Positions 26,660 through 34,864 are shown, counted from the first letter of the stretch. The stretch is 64,000 nucleotides of DNA from Pelolinea submarina (GCF_003966975.1 NZ_AP018437.1:2108001-2172000); one strand, 5' to 3'. Numbers and translations: made by a program. Notes: a model not told the origin generated them from the letters alone.

Positions 26660-26680
26660 GGTCACCTGTCGGTTTCCGGC

Positions 26681-27004
26681 TTAGACCACGCGTGAAACCA
26701 GATAATAAGCCACAATAAATAAGACAAAGGAAACGAAAATCAGGAATATCCCGACGCCGACTTTGGTTTTTGTCATTTCCGTAATGGATTTTAAAACCTC
26801 GGAAATGCCTGAAACCAGATCAGATACATCATCGGTTAATCCTTTTTCTGCCAATTTTGCCGAACTTGCTGTGATTTCATTGAAATCAGCGCTGTTCACG
26901 CGGAAAGCCAGGGTAAATAAACCAACGATGAAGGCAATTACGCCCAATGCCAACACAATGCCGGCTAAGGTTAGAACAAAATCGCTTGCGCTTAATGCGA
27001 ACAT
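26681..27004 (-). CDS. Small two-helix membrane protein of the TPR-peptidase operon
   Basis: 107 residues from the ATG at 27004, which has GGAGG 6 bases upstream. The longer reading from a TTG at 27016 would use the RBS itself as codons. A strongly hydrophobic helix (LTLAGIVLALGVIAFIVGLFTLAF) is followed by ~50 polar residues predicted as an amphipathic helix (SSAKLAEKGLTDDVSDLVSG and on). A second hydrophobic helix (VGIFLIFVSFVLFIVAYYLV) ends the protein. I do not recognise a family. Its place as first gene after the sigma-54 promoter suggests a membrane anchor, pore or sensor for the two large proteins. Confidence 0.8.
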   Translation of the reverse strand: MFALSASDFVLTLAGIVLALGVIAFIVGLFTLAFRVNSADFNEITASSAKLAEKGLTDDVSDLVSGISEVLKSITEMTKTKVGVGIFLIFVSFVLFIVAYYLVSRVV

Positions 27005-27040
27005 CACTACCTCCAAAATACATTATTCTGCAGGTAATGA

Positions 27041-27056
27041 TGCAATTTATATGCCA
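27041..27056 (-). promoter_or_regulatory. Sigma-54 (-24/-12) promoter of the TPR-peptidase operon
   Basis: Minus-strand TGGCATATAAATTGCA matches the consensus TGGCA-N6-TTGCA in every fixed position, with exactly 10 bases between GG and GC. The start would be near 27030, 26 bases before the ATG at 27004. It lies between the response-regulator gene and the small membrane protein. Confidence 0.85.
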
Positions 27057-27068
27057 GTACTGAAAGGT

Positions 27069-28247
27069 TTATTTAGCCTTGCTCGTGATGTCCATTGGCA
27101 GATCGCCCAATGCGATTTTTTCTCCATCACAGAACAACATGGCCCGCTGGATAATATTGCTTAGTTCGCGGATATTACCCTGCCATTTATAGTTAACCAG
27201 TGCTTCCATTGCATCAGGAGCAATATTGAGCACATTTTTCCCCATTTGCATATTGTATTTATTGATAAAGAAGCCAACCAATTCAGGAATGTCCTGTTTA
27301 CGCTCGCGCAGCGGTTTCAAGTGCAAATCAACGACTTTCAGGCGGTAGTATAAATCTTCGCGGAATTTGTCTTCTTTGATCAATTCCTGAACATCCCGGT
27401 TGGAGGCCGCCAATACTTGCACATCCACATTAATCAACACTGTACCGCCCACCCGCCGGAATGCGCGTTCTTCAATTGCCCGCAGCAGTTTTGCTTGGAT
27501 ATCGGTTGGCATGGAAGAAATTTCATCCAGGAATAAGATGCCGCCGTCTGCCACTTCCATCAAACCGTGTTTCCGTTTTTCAGCGCCGGTAAAAGCGCCC
27601 TGCTCATATCCAAACAACTCGGATTCCAGCACGGTGGGTTGGATGGCCGCGCAGTTAATCGCAATAAAGGGTTTTTTAGCTCGCAAACCGGATTGGTGGA
27701 TAAAACGCGCCAGCACTTCTTTGCCCGTACCGGTCTCTCCGGTAATCAATACCGAAACGGAAGCGGAAGCCGCCTTGGCAGCGTGTTCCATCAGCATTTT
27801 AAATTCCGGTGAATTGCCCATCACAAAATCGTTTGAATTTTGTTGGCTTTGCCGGAAATGGTTCAATTCTCGCCGCATTTGGATAATTTCAGTCGCGCGG
27901 GATATGGAATCAACCAAAATTTCGGGGTCCATGATAGGTTTGGTTAGAAAATCGTGCGCGCCGTTTTTCATGGCGTCCACGGCCATTTGAATATCGCCGT
28001 ATCCGGTAATCAGAATAACGGGCGGCTTTGAAGGCATTGCAGTGATTTCCGTCAGGAAGTCAATTCCCAATCCATCCGGAAGTTGTACGTCCAGGACAAC
28101 GATATCGCCATCGCCTTTTTCCAGGTACTCGCGCCCTTCCTTGATGGTGCCGGCTTCAAAAACCTCATAACCGCTGGCTTTCATGTACTCTGAAATATTA
28201 TGGCGTGCGTGCTCTTCGTCGTCAATTACTAGTATTGTGTAGCTCAT
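27069..28247 (-). CDS. Sigma-54-dependent response regulator lacking a DNA-binding domain
   Basis: 392 residues. Receiver domain with acidic pocket (IDDEE, phospho-acceptor Asp53 in VVLDVQLPDG, Lys103 in LTKPI). The AAA+ sigma-54-activation domain has Walker A GETGTGKE (170-177), the sigma-54 contact loop GAFTGA (217-222), Walker B GGILFLDE (235-242) and WQGNIREL (355-362). The protein stops at residue 392, right where the C-terminal Fis-type helix-turn-helix of NtrC-family proteins should begin. It would activate sigma-54 from solution, as known for FlgR and chlamydial AtoC/CtcC. ATGA overlap with the kinase gene. Confidence 0.95.
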   Translation of the reverse strand: MSYTILVIDDEEHARHNISEYMKASGYEVFEAGTIKEGREYLEKGDGDIVVLDVQLPDGLGIDFLTEITAMPSKPPVILITGYGDIQMAVDAMKNGAHDFLTKPIMDPEILVDSISRATEIIQMRRELNHFRQSQQNSNDFVMGNSPEFKMLMEHAAKAASASVSVLITGETGTGKEVLARFIHQSGLRAKKPFIAINCAAIQPTVLESELFGYEQGAFTGAEKRKHGLMEVADGGILFLDEISSMPTDIQAKLLRAIEERAFRRVGGTVLINVDVQVLAASNRDVQELIKEDKFREDLYYRLKVVDLHLKPLRERKQDIPELVGFFINKYNMQMGKNVLNIAPDAMEALVNYKWQGNIRELSNIIQRAMLFCDGEKIALGDLPMDITSKAK

Positions 28248-30181
28248 GCCTGATCTCCTGAAATTTCTTCGATGGGTAATATAACTTTAAAAATTGTTCC
28301 GCCAGGGTAAGTCTCCAGTTCGATGCGCCCCTTATGCGCTTCAACCATGCGTTTCGTGATAGCCAGCCCCAAACCGGTGCCCTTGGGCTTGCCGGTCACA
28401 AACGGCTCGAATATTTTTTCCTGAATCTCCGGTGGAATACCGGGGCCGGTATCCGAAATGCTCACGTCCAAATAATGGCTATCGGCTTCATTCGGAGCAA
28501 TTTGAACAGATATGACTCCGCCTTCTTCTTTAATGGCATCATAGGAATTTGTGATGATATTGACAAAGATCTGTTCCAGTGACCGCTGATCGGCATAAGC
28601 GCTGCAGGCATCGCCTTTACAATTCACCATAGCGGATACGTTGGAACGCGTAAATTTTGGCTTCATTTTATTGAATAGATGCCTCACCAGCATTTCAACG
28701 TTGACTTCTTTAAAATTCTCCACTTTTTGACGCGAATAAGATAAAACGGATTCCATCAAATCATTGATTCGCGAGCAATCGTCCAACATCTGCTCGATAC
28801 TTCCTAAAGACGGATCGTCCGCCTTTGCTAACTTCTTCATCAGCTGGAGACCGCTTACAAAACTCTGCAGAGGATTGCGGACTTCATGCGCAAAATCGGC
28901 TATTACTTCGCCCAGAGCAGCTTTATTCTCATACTGTTGAATTTTGTATTCAGCCTCAACTTGAATAGAAGCGTCCGTCAAGATTAATAATTTCCTGCCG
29001 CTCTCTTCTCGCTCCAGTGGAACAAGCTTATAGAACACCGGAGTTTTGTTGCCCTCGCGGTCGTAAATCACTTTGGGGGTGCTGCTGCTGATTGATTCTG
29101 AAGGATTTAGCCCTTCCAACTTTGCCGGCAATTCCGAATTTTCGAAAATGATTTCCGCTTTTTGATTTATCAGCTCAATAGGTGCGTATTTTAATAATTG
29201 CGCACTGTTTCGGTTGATGTCGATAATGACATTGTTTTTATCCAACAGAATGGCGCTGTCGCCGGCGTTTTCATAGAATTGCGCGTATTGGTCGTTTTCA
29301 AGGCCCAGGGCTTCATTTGTCGCGCCGACCTTTTCCATGATTTGCTGGTTGGTAAGCAGAACTTCCGCCCACTCCGCATAAATTTGGAGAAATATCATCC
29401 AATCGTCTTGCTTTTGCTGATCTTCCCAAGCCAACACCAAAAGTCCGTTGGTATTATCGTTGACAGTAATTGGCAGGGAGATAATCAACGCCAATTTGTT
29501 CAAGCGGCCGGTGCGGTGAATTTCAGAAAGGACGCGTTTCCCGGGTTCCCAAACGTCCACCTGATTCAAGCGTTTTATTTCAATAGCTGTCAAGCTTTTA
29601 GGAAATAACGGTTCTTCTTCTGTAATTTTCCTGGCTTGTTCTGATTCCTTTTCACACAAATAAAACGTAGCGGTTTTTGCCAGAAATGCTTCCTGTCCAT
29701 AGCGCACAATGTTTTGGATCAATTCTTCCAAAGAACAACCCGGAAGCGCTTTGTTGAGTGCCAGTAACCCTTTTAACAACCGAATTGATAGCAATTCCGT
29801 CCTGGTTTCCTCAGCCTCCATTTCCTGAATCCGCAGGACAGCCAATTGGTCGACCTGGCTTATGTAATACACATTGACAGTGGTTTTAATCGGGTTTTTG
29901 TTTTTACGGATTAAGCTCAATTGCTGCATACTGCCATCTGTTAATTTTTCAACATCAGCATCCAACAGCACCCGCTCAATTCCGCCCTGATTTAATTCTT
30001 CCGTCCCAAATCCGCTGAGTTGGGTATAGCGATAATTTACCGCAACGACCTGCCGTTCTGCCAATTTGATTAGGACAGCCGCGTCATTGATTTGATCAAG
30101 CAGGATGCGAAAATCTTCCGAATTCAAGTGAAATTCCGAAGCAGAATTACTTGCCCTTGAAAATGGATTGTTCAAGATCAA
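28244..30181 (-). CDS. Soluble PAS/GAF-type sensor histidine kinase (NtrB-like)
   Basis: 645 residues without membrane helices, so the signal is cytosolic. A PAS-like domain (~22-120) and a GAF-like region (~130-280) are followed by a second PAS (~295-400, YENAGDSAILLDKNNVIIDINRN). HisKA has the phospho-His432 (DFAHEVRNPLQS), and the C-terminal ATPase has DTGPGIPPEIQEKIFEPF and GTGLGLAI. The H-box AHEVRNPL is typical of NtrB-type kinases that partner NtrC-type regulators. Start codon TTG overlaps the rpoN stop (TTGA), and the stop overlaps the regulator start (ATGA). All three proteins are thus translationally coupled. Confidence 0.93.
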   Translation of the reverse strand: MILNNPFSRASNSASEFHLNSEDFRILLDQINDAAVLIKLAERQVVAVNYRYTQLSGFGTEELNQGGIERVLLDADVEKLTDGSMQQLSLIRKNKNPIKTTVNVYYISQVDQLAVLRIQEMEAEETRTELLSIRLLKGLLALNKALPGCSLEELIQNIVRYGQEAFLAKTATFYLCEKESEQARKITEEEPLFPKSLTAIEIKRLNQVDVWEPGKRVLSEIHRTGRLNKLALIISLPITVNDNTNGLLVLAWEDQQKQDDWMIFLQIYAEWAEVLLTNQQIMEKVGATNEALGLENDQYAQFYENAGDSAILLDKNNVIIDINRNSAQLLKYAPIELINQKAEIIFENSELPAKLEGLNPSESISSSTPKVIYDREGNKTPVFYKLVPLEREESGRKLLILTDASIQVEAEYKIQQYENKAALGEVIADFAHEVRNPLQSFVSGLQLMKKLAKADDPSLGSIEQMLDDCSRINDLMESVLSYSRQKVENFKEVNVEMLVRHLFNKMKPKFTRSNVSAMVNCKGDACSAYADQRSLEQIFVNIITNSYDAIKEEGGVISVQIAPNEADSHYLDVSISDTGPGIPPEIQEKIFEPFVTGKPKGTGLGLAITKRMVEAHKGRIELETYPGGTIFKVILPIEEISGDQA

Positions 30182-31593
30182 TCCTTTTTTTCCTTCTTGC
30201 GGAGATGCGCAGGCAAGATACCTTCCATGGAACGGTACTTCGCCACCGTCCGGCGCGCCAGTTCGTAGCCATCTTTTTCCAATAATTTGACCAAATCCGA
30301 GTCGCTGAGCGGTTTGTCTTTATTTTCTGCCTCGATAAACTCCCGCATGGTAGCCCTGATCCCCAGACTTTTATCAAAGAATACGTCCATGGGTATAATC
30401 TGCCCGCTGGGAAGCTGCACCGATTTATTGGAAACTGCGCGAGAAATCGTCGATTCGTGCACTTCCAGCTCTTTAGAGATTTCTGCGCGTGTGACCGGCT
30501 GGATGAATTTTTCGCCTTCAACGATGAATTCTTTTTGCATATTCACAATCTTTTCCATCAAACGCTGCATGGTATTGTTGCGCTGCTGGATGCACTTAAT
30601 GAGCAAATTTGCTTTCTCGAGGTCCGGTTTCAGGTCCTCTTTTGTTTCCTCAGAAGATTGTTTAATGGCTTGTTTAAATAATGGGTTGATATCCAAAGTT
30701 CCATATGATGGGGTGATAATTTCCACCATCAAAGGCAAATTTGGGTCGTGATTCATGAAATTAATAATGACATCCGGACTGGTGTAAACCTGGCCTTTGT
30801 CTTCGCTGGGCATGCGGAAACTGCCCCAGTGTGCGCGCGCTGGGAAAGGATACAGATTCTTGCTGATGAACTCAATAGCTTTCTCGGCCTCACTGCTGCT
30901 AATTCCCAATGTTTTCGCAATTTGCGGATATTGCTTTTTGGAAAGCATGCTTAAGCCACCTTTGATAATATCAAAGTAATATGGCGGCACTTTTTGGGTC
31001 TCACCAACCATCTCCAATTGGATCAGCAATGCCTCTTCCGGTGAGCTGGATCCCACACCTAACGGTTCAGCATGCTGGATCATATTTTTTACATGTTCAA
31101 CACGTGATAGGGGAACATGATAATAACTGGCGATTTCCACCAGTCTCTCTTGCAAAAAACCATCCTCATCCACCTGGTTGAGAATGTAAGCGGCAATGAT
31201 ACGGTCTTCCTGCTCAAGATCCATTGCGATTTGCCGCAATATAAATTCAGCCAGGCTGACCTCATCCGTATTTGATATTTCATCCGAAAAATATTCTTCA
31301 TCCGTAGATGATTTCGAGTAAGTTATCTCATTCCGCGGGGACAGGAAAACTATCGCTTCATCTGAACCCGGATTCTTGGGTTTGCTGCAAACCGGGCAAA
31401 TCTGATTGCTGGTCAGCAATCGCCCGCATCCGGGACAGCGGCGCTCCTCTTTCATAACCAAAGCGGGATTTTCTGCCATCGCGCGGATTATTTCCTGATT
31501 AAGCTCATCCACATTCATGCTTAAAAGAGTCATGGTTTGAGCCAGATGGGCGGTTGTTTGCGGTTGGAGTTTGTGGAATTGTCGTTGATACAT
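30178..31593 (-). CDS. rpoN: RNA polymerase sigma-54 factor with zinc-ribbon insertion
   Basis: 471 residues from the ATG at 31593 (GGAAG 5 bases upstream; a TTG at 31629 is less likely). Region I is Gln/Leu-rich (FHKLQPQTTAHLAQTMTLLSMNVDELNQEI). It is followed by CPGC-x9-CPVC (Cys53, 56, 66, 69), a zinc-ribbon-like knuckle not usual in RpoN. The core-binding domain, an HTH (SKELEVHESTISRAVSNKSVQLPSG) and the RpoN box ARRTVAKYR close the protein. It is preceded by its own sigma-54 promoter and forms an operon with the kinase and regulator. Confidence 0.96.
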   Translation of the reverse strand: MYQRQFHKLQPQTTAHLAQTMTLLSMNVDELNQEIIRAMAENPALVMKEERRCPGCGRLLTSNQICPVCSKPKNPGSDEAIVFLSPRNEITYSKSSTDEEYFSDEISNTDEVSLAEFILRQIAMDLEQEDRIIAAYILNQVDEDGFLQERLVEIASYYHVPLSRVEHVKNMIQHAEPLGVGSSSPEEALLIQLEMVGETQKVPPYYFDIIKGGLSMLSKKQYPQIAKTLGISSSEAEKAIEFISKNLYPFPARAHWGSFRMPSEDKGQVYTSPDVIINFMNHDPNLPLMVEIITPSYGTLDINPLFKQAIKQSSEETKEDLKPDLEKANLLIKCIQQRNNTMQRLMEKIVNMQKEFIVEGEKFIQPVTRAEISKELEVHESTISRAVSNKSVQLPSGQIIPMDVFFDKSLGIRATMREFIEAENKDKPLSDSDLVKLLEKDGYELARRTVAKYRSMEGILPAHLRKKEKKD

Positions 31594-31636
31594 ATTGTCT
31601 TCCTGATGCTTAGTATAGCTTGAATGCAAGTCTTAG

Positions 31637-31651
31637 GCAATATTTATGCCA
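31637..31651 (-). promoter_or_regulatory. Sigma-54 (-24/-12) promoter of rpoN
   Basis: Minus-strand TGGCATAAATATTGC: GG and GC separated by exactly 10 bases, all consensus positions present. Predicted start about 31625, 32 bases before the rpoN ATG. Implies positive autoregulation. The site closely resembles the one at 27041-27056 (both TGGCATA, A/T-rich, TTGC). Confidence 0.82.
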
Positions 31652-31689
31652 ACACGGCACTCAGATGATAAAATCGACATCAAGCTATT

Positions 31690-33051
31690 ATGGAAGAATT
31701 AATAATTATAGGCGGAGGTCTGGCGGGCAGTGAAGCTGCATGGCAGGCCGCCAAACGAGGTATCGCTGTGCGTTTGTATGAAATGCGGCCGGTTAAAGCC
31801 ACTCCCGCCCATCAAACAGCCGCATTAGCTGAGATTGTCTGTTCCAATTCTTTGGGTTCCTTGCTTCTCTCACGCCCTTCCGGTTTTTTAATCGCCGAAC
31901 TGCAAAAGATGGGTTCACTGCTAATCGAGTGCGCGCTGGAGAACCGTATTCCGGCCGGCAAAGCATTGGCGGTTGACCGGGACGCTTTCTCGAATTCAGT
32001 TCAGGAACGCCTGCAGAGTATGCCGAACATCGAAATTATCCGTAAAGAGGTCAGGAAAATTCCATCAAAACCGGCAATATTGGCATCCGGCCCATTAACC
32101 TCCCCCGCACTGGCCAGGTCGTTAAAGAAATTCACTCATCAAAACAACCTGTTCTTTTATGACGCAGTTGCGCCCATTATTGAAGCGGATTCAATCAACA
32201 TGAAAGTAGCTTATTGGGGATCGCGTTATGGAAAAGGAACCAAAACCGGCGGAGATTATATTAATTGCCCCTTCAACATGCTGGCGGAATATGAACGCTT
32301 TGTCAGCGAGCTGCTTACCGCAGAAAAAGTCAAACTAAAGAATTTCGAGAAGGACATCTCCAAAGGTGTGCGCGGCGGAAAAGGAAAATTCTTTGAAGCT
32401 TGTTTACCCATTGAAGTAATGGCCGCACGCGGGATAAAAACCTTATCCTTTGGCCCCCTGCGTCCCGTAGGGCTGCGCAATCCGCATACCGACTGCCGCC
32501 CGCAAGCCGTCGTACAGCTGCGCCAGGATAATCAGGCTGCCACTTTATTTAATATGGTTGGTTTTCAAACCAACCTGACCTACGCTGAACAAAAGCGTGT
32601 TTTCAGGATGATCCCGGGCCTCGAAAATGCCGAATTTGTACGTTACGGCCAGATGCACCGCAATACGTATATTTACGCGCCCGACGTACTGCATCCGACT
32701 CTTCAATCTCGGGCTAATCCCAACCTTTTTATCGCCGGGCAATTAGCAGGCGTAGAGGGATACCTGGCGAATATTGCCACGGGCATGCTGGCCGGCATCA
32801 ATGCTGCGCGCTATATCAACGGCGATCCTTTGCTGACATTACCGGCCACATCCATGCTGGGTGCTTTGTGCGCTTATATCACCACACCAAATTTAGAAAG
32901 TTTTCAGCCCATGAAAACCAACTTCAGCCTGATTCCACCTTTGGAAGAATTTATTAAAAACAAGGAAGAACGCTTTTTAGCGTTATCCAATCGAGGTTTA
33001 CAAGACCTATCTGCGTATTTGCGAGAACAACATGAACCGAAAAAGATTTAG
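31690..33051 (+). CDS. trmFO: Folate-dependent tRNA (uracil-54-C5)-methyltransferase
   Basis: 453 residues. FAD flavoprotein that makes ribothymidine-54 in tRNA using methylenetetrahydrofolate. N-terminal dinucleotide fold IIGGGLAGSEAAWQAA, then YEMRPVKATPAH, CSNSLGS, CPFNMLAEYERFV and a C-terminal IAGQLAGVEGYLANIATGMLAGINAA. Divergent from rpoN. Its last 20 bases overlap the start of the next gene. Confidence 0.96.
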   Translation: MEELIIIGGGLAGSEAAWQAAKRGIAVRLYEMRPVKATPAHQTAALAEIVCSNSLGSLLLSRPSGFLIAELQKMGSLLIECALENRIPAGKALAVDRDAFSNSVQERLQSMPNIEIIRKEVRKIPSKPAILASGPLTSPALARSLKKFTHQNNLFFYDAVAPIIEADSINMKVAYWGSRYGKGTKTGGDYINCPFNMLAEYERFVSELLTAEKVKLKNFEKDISKGVRGGKGKFFEACLPIEVMAARGIKTLSFGPLRPVGLRNPHTDCRPQAVVQLRQDNQAATLFNMVGFQTNLTYAEQKRVFRMIPGLENAEFVRYGQMHRNTYIYAPDVLHPTLQSRANPNLFIAGQLAGVEGYLANIATGMLAGINAARYINGDPLLTLPATSMLGALCAYITTPNLESFQPMKTNFSLIPPLEEFIKNKEERFLALSNRGLQDLSAYLREQHEPKKI

Positions 33052-33922
33052 TTTCTCAATTATTTTATTGATTGCAGTTTTATTCTCATTAACAAGCTGC
33101 CGGTCAAAAGCTTTACCTTCAGTTTCTTCTAATTTCGATGGCAGCCATGCTTATCGCTATGCGGAATCTCTGATGGCCTTTGGGCCGCGTATTCCGGGCA
33201 GTAGCGCCTCGAAAGAAACAGTCGATTACATCCGCACAGAAATGAATAAATTTGGGTGGCAGGTGGAAGTCCAGCAATTTGAACACGAGGGTGTCGTTTT
33301 GAATAATCTGGTAGCCCATCAGAATTCGAATCCGCCGGATGTCTTGATCGGCGCTCACTATGACACACGCCTGATCAGCGACCAGGAAAGCGATCCGGCC
33401 CTGCAATCGCTTCCGGTTCCGGGCGCAAATGACGGAACTTCCGGGACCGCTGTCCTGATGGAATTAGCCCGTTCTCTGGAAGGGCAAGACATCAATGTTT
33501 GGCTGGTGTTCTTTGATGGTGAAGATCAGGGCCGTATCAATAATTGGGATTGGAGTGTTGGCGCTCAATATTTTGCCGATAACCTGGCAGCAACGCCAAA
33601 GTCGGTAATCGTCATCGATATGATTGGCGATCAGGATCTCAATATCTACCGTGAAAAACAATCTGACCAGGATTTATGCGGCCAAATCTGGAATTCAGCC
33701 GAAGAGTTAGGCTTGAGTGATAAATTTATCAACAAGGAGAAATACGCCATGTTGGACGACCATTTACCATTTGTTCAACTTGGCATTCCCTCCTGCCTGC
33801 TAATCGATTTCGACTATCCCTACTGGCATACTCAATCCGACGTGTTGGAGCACATTTCTTCTGAAAGTCTGCAAGCCGTTGGAGATGTTCTGTTGAAGTG
33901 GCTTTCAGCTTATTCCGATTAA
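33032..33922 (+). CDS. M28-family zinc peptidase/glutaminyl-cyclase-like lipoprotein
   Basis: 296 residues. Lipoprotein signal with lipidated Cys23 (FSLTSC). The M28 metal ligands are in place: His109 and Asp111 region (IGAHYDTR), Asp134 (PGANDGTSG), Glu164 (FFDGEDQGR), an Asp near 200 (VIDMIGD) and a late His (YWHTQSD). The FDGED/D....WHT arrangement is that of glutaminyl-peptide cyclotransferase-like M28 proteins. Either aminopeptidase or cyclase activity is possible. Overlaps trmFO by 20 bases. Confidence 0.85.
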   Translation: MNRKRFSFSIILLIAVLFSLTSCRSKALPSVSSNFDGSHAYRYAESLMAFGPRIPGSSASKETVDYIRTEMNKFGWQVEVQQFEHEGVVLNNLVAHQNSNPPDVLIGAHYDTRLISDQESDPALQSLPVPGANDGTSGTAVLMELARSLEGQDINVWLVFFDGEDQGRINNWDWSVGAQYFADNLAATPKSVIVIDMIGDQDLNIYREKQSDQDLCGQIWNSAEELGLSDKFINKEKYAMLDDHLPFVQLGIPSCLLIDFDYPYWHTQSDVLEHISSESLQAVGDVLLKWLSAYSD

Positions 33923-33925
33923 ATT

Positions 33926-33955
33926 GCAAAACCCCCGGGGAATCGGGGGTTTTGC
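33926..33955. terminator. Bidirectional terminator between convergent genes
   Basis: GCAAAACCCCCG and CGGGGGTTTTGC pair perfectly. The A/T run is at the stem base, so it can work both ways for the M28 lipoprotein (+) and the sortase-like gene (-). Confidence 0.85.
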
Positions 33956-33987
33956 GTGGGAAGATGATGAAGTAGGATTGCTAATTA

Positions 33988-34683
33988 TCAAACAACAGGT
34001 TCTGCTATCAAGAATAGCCGACCCCATGAATCTTCTGAACCAACTTGAATACAAGTCTGCAATGTCAGGTGCGCACTGCCCGCGTATACTTTCTTGAATA
34101 ATTGTGTTGCGCTCAATGTCTCTCCATTATCCAAGTCAGTAAATGAACTGGTTGGAGAGTCAGGAGAAAGTGCCTGGTATTGCAGCACCTCAACAATTTG
34201 ATAGGTCTGCGTGCTTCCGTCTCCATAAACAACCTGAATGAGGTCATTCAATTTCAGGTCGAAAAATACTTTGCCTGCCAGGAAATTATGCGCAAGAATA
34301 CCGGTCACGCCGTATTTTTTTGCCATCGCAAATTCGGTGACGACATCTTGTTGTTCCGAAACATAACCTGGTTGGCTGGACGGTTGCTGGACAACCGGAA
34401 ATTCCATAATATTATCCGCATAAATTCCGCGAATTGCACCGGCCTGCCCATCGGTAACTTTTTCAACAAATTTCTGCAGAGCAGCGCTGCTGGTTGTCTC
34501 GGCGGGTAATGCAGCGTTTTGTTCGGATTCCGGTACATACGCCACCGGGTCAGAAATCAGGTTATCGACCTGAAATTCTATACCCGTGACAGGAATAGCA
34601 TCAACTCCCGATACAGTGACCGGGATTATTAATGCTAGTAGAATCAGCGTTTTTAGAAAATTATTTAAAGCTCTCATCATCAT
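33988..34683 (-). CDS. Exported sortase-like protein
   Basis: 231 residues. A signal peptide (hydrophobic residues ~10-25, likely cut after VDA29) is followed by a region of little known content. A sortase core follows: His132 (GILAHNFLAGKVFFDLKLNDLIQVVYGDG), the TLQTC motif with Cys211, and Arg222 (WGRLFLIAEP). These are the expected His-Cys-Arg triad. Sortases join surface proteins to the envelope or to each other; no LPxTG-type substrate is coded nearby. Start: three successive ATGs (34683, 34680, 34677), of which I keep the first. The 5' leader holds two c-di-GMP-I riboswitches. Confidence 0.72.
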   Translation of the reverse strand: MMMRALNNFLKTLILLALIIPVTVSGVDAIPVTGIEFQVDNLISDPVAYVPESEQNAALPAETTSSAALQKFVEKVTDGQAGAIRGIYADNIMEFPVVQQPSSQPGYVSEQQDVVTEFAMAKKYGVTGILAHNFLAGKVFFDLKLNDLIQVVYGDGSTQTYQIVEVLQYQALSPDSPTSSFTDLDNGETLSATQLFKKVYAGSAHLTLQTCIQVGSEDSWGRLFLIAEPVV

Positions 34684-34749
34684 TTTCCACAGACAAGAGC
34701 TTCACCAGGCAGGCGCGCGTTAATAATTCACACTACGCTATTTACGTTT

Positions 34750-34827
34750 TCGGTAGCCTGGCAGTCATAACTCCTTTGGAGTTTTAGACCCATAGCTTTG
34801 CGCCGCCAGCTTTCACCGGCTTAGCCC
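34750..34827 (-). promoter_or_regulatory. Cyclic di-GMP-I (GEMM-I) riboswitch, gene-proximal copy
   Basis: Minus strand: GGCTAAGCCGGTGAAAGCTGGC (GAAA-tetraloop stem, shown as GCCGG/GCTGGC), then GGCGCAAAGC, GGGTCTAAAACTCC/GGAGTTATGACTGCCAGG and CTACCG. These are the conserved marks of GEMM-I. 67 bases before the start of the sortase-like gene. I see no clear terminator after it, so control may act on translation. Confidence 0.9.
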
Positions 34828-34864
34828 TTGTCGAACGTACTAAGTTGTTAAATTCCCTTTTAAA

